From Alistipes sp. (lineage in GTDB: Bacteria; Bacteroidota; Bacteroidia; Bacteroidales; Rikenellaceae), in NCBI GenBank assembly GCA_017532885.1, contig JAFXIS010000013.1, positions 1-43,735 of the forward strand: a stretch of DNA of 43,735 bases, written 5' to 3'. Below, one piece after another: positions 42,055 through 43,735 of this stretch. Below the pieces are notes generated by a model, which was not told the origin of the DNA, made no database searches, and worked only from the letters and a program-made list of their open reading frames with translations. Position 1 is the first letter of the stretch, and every line of letters begins with the position of its first letter. Made by a program: the position numbers and the translations under genes.

Positions 42055-43020
42055 CTATTTCAGCGCCTCCAACATTCGCTTCAGCACCACCGTAGCCGAA
42101 ATCTCACGATTGGCAGCCTCGGGGATAACTAACGAGCGAGGTGACTCGATAACATCGTCCGTCACAATCATATTGCGTCTTACGGGCAGGCAGTGCATAA
42201 AGAAAGCATTGTTCGTAACGGCCATTTGCCTCTCGCTCACTGTCCAACTCATATCCTGCGACAAAATCTTACCATAATCCTCGGGGCGCGATACACCCGG
42301 GCAGCTCCAATTCTTCGCATAGATAAAATCTGCTCCCTCAAATGCCTTCATCTGGTCATACTCCACCTTCGCATCGCCCACAAACTGCGGGTCCAACTCA
42401 TAACCCTCGGGGTGAGTAACCACAAAATCTACATCCGCGGCATTCATCCACTCGGCAAACGAGTTAGGCACAGCCTGCGGCAAAGCCTTCGGGTGAGGAG
42501 CCCAAGTCAAAACAACCTTCGGACGCTTACGCTCCTTATACTCCTCGATGGTGATAAGGTCGGCAAACGACTGCAAAGGATGCACCGTAGCACTCTCCAT
42601 AAAGAATACCGGTTTCCCGGAATACTTTATAAATTGGTTGAGAATCCTCTCCTCGTAGTCATCCTCGCGGCTCTCAAATTTCGCAAACGAACGCACACCG
42701 ATAATATCGCAATAGCTCGCCATAACGGGAATAGCCTCCAACAGATGCTCGCTCTTGTCGCCATCCATCACAACGCCACGCTCCGTCTCCAGCTTCCACG
42801 CGCCCTGATTAACATCCAGCACGATGACATTCATACCCAGATTCATCGCAGCCTTCTGTGTCGATAGGCGCGTACGCAAGCTATTGTTAAAAAAAATCAA
42901 GAGTGCGGTTTTATTCTTTCCCAACTCCTGATACTTAAATCTGTCGGCCTTAATTTCTGCCGCCTCTTTAAGAGCCTCCTGCAAGTTGCCGAGGTCCTGA
43001 ACACTACGAAATACTCTCAT
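42055..43020 (-). CDS. argF': N-succinylornithine (or N-acetylornithine) carbamoyltransferase
   Basis: Arginine biosynthesis enzyme using an N-acylated ornithine rather than ornithine. Carbamoyl-phosphate motif: FFNNSLRTRLST (residues 43-54) in place of the common S-x-R-T-R of ornithine carbamoyltransferases. Other marks are ATVHPLQSFADLITI, HCLPVRRNMIVTDDVIESP near the C-terminus, and the Trp-rich WAPHPKALPQAVPN. At 321 aa and with these motifs it matches the Bacteroides fragilis ArgF' type. In published work the residue at position 90-92 decides succinyl versus acetyl specificity (Pro90 in the B. fragilis enzyme, Glu92 in the Xanthomonas one); here residue 90 is Ser (GDKSEH), which argues against the Glu of acetyl-specific enzymes. 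Confidence 0.93.
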   Translation of the reverse strand: MRVFRSVQDLGNLQEALKEAAEIKADRFKYQELGKNKTALLIFFNNSLRTRLSTQKAAMNLGMNVIVLDVNQGAWKLETERGVVMDGDKSEHLLEAIPVMASYCDIIGVRSFAKFESREDDYEERILNQFIKYSGKPVFFMESATVHPLQSFADLITIEEYKERKRPKVVLTWAPHPKALPQAVPNSFAEWMNAADVDFVVTHPEGYELDPQFVGDAKVEYDQMKAFEGADFIYAKNWSCPGVSRPEDYGKILSQDMSWTVSERQMAVTNNAFFMHCLPVRRNMIVTDDVIESPRSLVIPEAANREISATVVLKRMLEALK

Positions 43021-43043
43021 ATCTTCCGTAAAATCTAAAAATG

Positions 43044-43115
43044 TAGCTCCACCGCGACTCGAACGCGAATCTGAGGTTTAGGAAACCTCCGTTCTATCCC
43101 TTGAACTATAGAGCC
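43044..43115 (-). tRNA. tRNA-Arg, anticodon CCT
   Basis: Minus strand, 72 nt. Acceptor GGCTCTA pairs with TGGAGCT (first pair G-U), discriminator A; D stem GTTC/GAAC; anticodon stem GAGGT/ACCTC with loop TTCCTAA (anticodon CCT, reading AGG); T stem TCGCG/CGCGG with loop TTCGAGT. CCA is not encoded. It lies between rpoC and argF'. Confidence 0.93.
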
Positions 43116-43166
43116 AAACCTACCCACACTTTGCGTGAGCGACTACAAAGATATAATAAAAAGATG

Positions 43167-43303
43167 AAAGATGAAAGAGCAAAGATGAAAGAGTTAAATT
43201 TATAGTTTTATCATCAAAAATATCTGCTCGCGACATCAACTCTTATCATATAATTATGTAATTATATGTTTAGTAGTCAATATATCTTTGCTCTTTCATC
43301 TTT
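43167..43303. repeat. Inverted repeat of 20 bp with AT-rich spacer; holds dispersed repeat copy 2
   Basis: Bases 43167-43186 (AAAGATGAAAGAGCAAAGAT) are the reverse complement of 43284-43303, separated by 97 bp of AT-rich sequence. The right arm continues to TTTGCTCTTTGCTCTT (43301-43316), also found at 33197-33212. No gene is seen in the spacer. Confidence 0.7.
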
Positions 43304-43317
43304 GCTCTTTGCTCTTA

Positions 43318-43353
43318 ACAAAAAAAGGTCGTCACTCCTCAGAGCAACGACCT
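43318..43353 (-). terminator. Terminator of the rpoC operon
   Basis: Minus strand AGGTCGTTGCTC, loop TGAG, GAGTGACGACCT (12 bp with two G-U pairs) followed by seven Ts. It lies 22 nt after the rpoC stop codon. Confidence 0.9.
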
Positions 43354-43374
43354 CTCAATATAATTACTATGAAT

Positions 43375-43735
<361 letters not shown>

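Overview
The window is a stretch of Bacteroidota (probably order Bacteroidales, perhaps an Alistipes-like Rikenellaceae) chromosome with one edge of a mobile element at its left end. Support: many promoters fit the Bacteroidota pattern (TTTG, 18-20 nt, TAnnTTTG), start codons mostly lack a Shine-Dalgarno sequence, and several genes are of Bacteroidota type (DUF5683-like protein, N-succinylornithine-type carbamoyltransferase, multi-SLBB Wza-like protein, DAHP synthase fused to chorismate mutase). Family calls come from reading motifs by eye; no database search was run.

Layout. 1-1566: an integrase (running off the left edge) and an overlapping helix-turn-helix gene, ending just beyond the 3' end of mnmE. 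1869-7559, minus strand: parA-parB-DUF5683-lytic transglycosylase-mnmE. 7811-8731: CPBP membrane protease. 8795-14275: two parvulin-type chaperones and a very large OstA/LptA-like protein, an outer-membrane biogenesis operon. 14564-20442: phosphate-selective-type porin, a conserved unknown, a CYTH triphosphatase-like protein, a DASS/SLC13 anion transporter and an unknown 2-TM protein. 20557-24341: a TonB-dependent receptor divergent from a LuxR-type regulator and a lipoprotein nitroreductase. 24401-28704: an aromatic amino acid operon (prephenate dehydratase, aminotransferase, prephenate dehydrogenase, DAHP synthase-chorismate mutase) preceded by a Phe/Tyr-rich leader peptide and a complete attenuator. 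28834-33123: alpha/beta hydrolase, membrane-anchored MurF-like ligase, Ddl with an unusual insertion, and an outer-membrane barrel gene broken by an in-frame TAG. 33307-39257, minus strand: aminotransferase and an exopolysaccharide export/initiation operon. 39374-41982: flavin reductase-like gene, a possible small RNA and micro-ORF in a 590-bp gap, and aspA. 42055-43735, minus strand: argF', tRNA-Arg(CCT) and the 3' end of rpoC.

The strongest regulatory find is the 24401-24592 leader: nine Phe/Tyr codons among the first fourteen, followed by mutually exclusive antiterminator and terminator pairings, in front of the genes that make Phe and Tyr. Other items worth a second look are the promoter- and terminator-bounded transcript at 40010-40268, the perfect 20-bp palindrome upstream of aspA, the operator-like repeat between the divergent receptor and regulator promoters, the MurF-like/Ddl module, and the integration beside mnmE.
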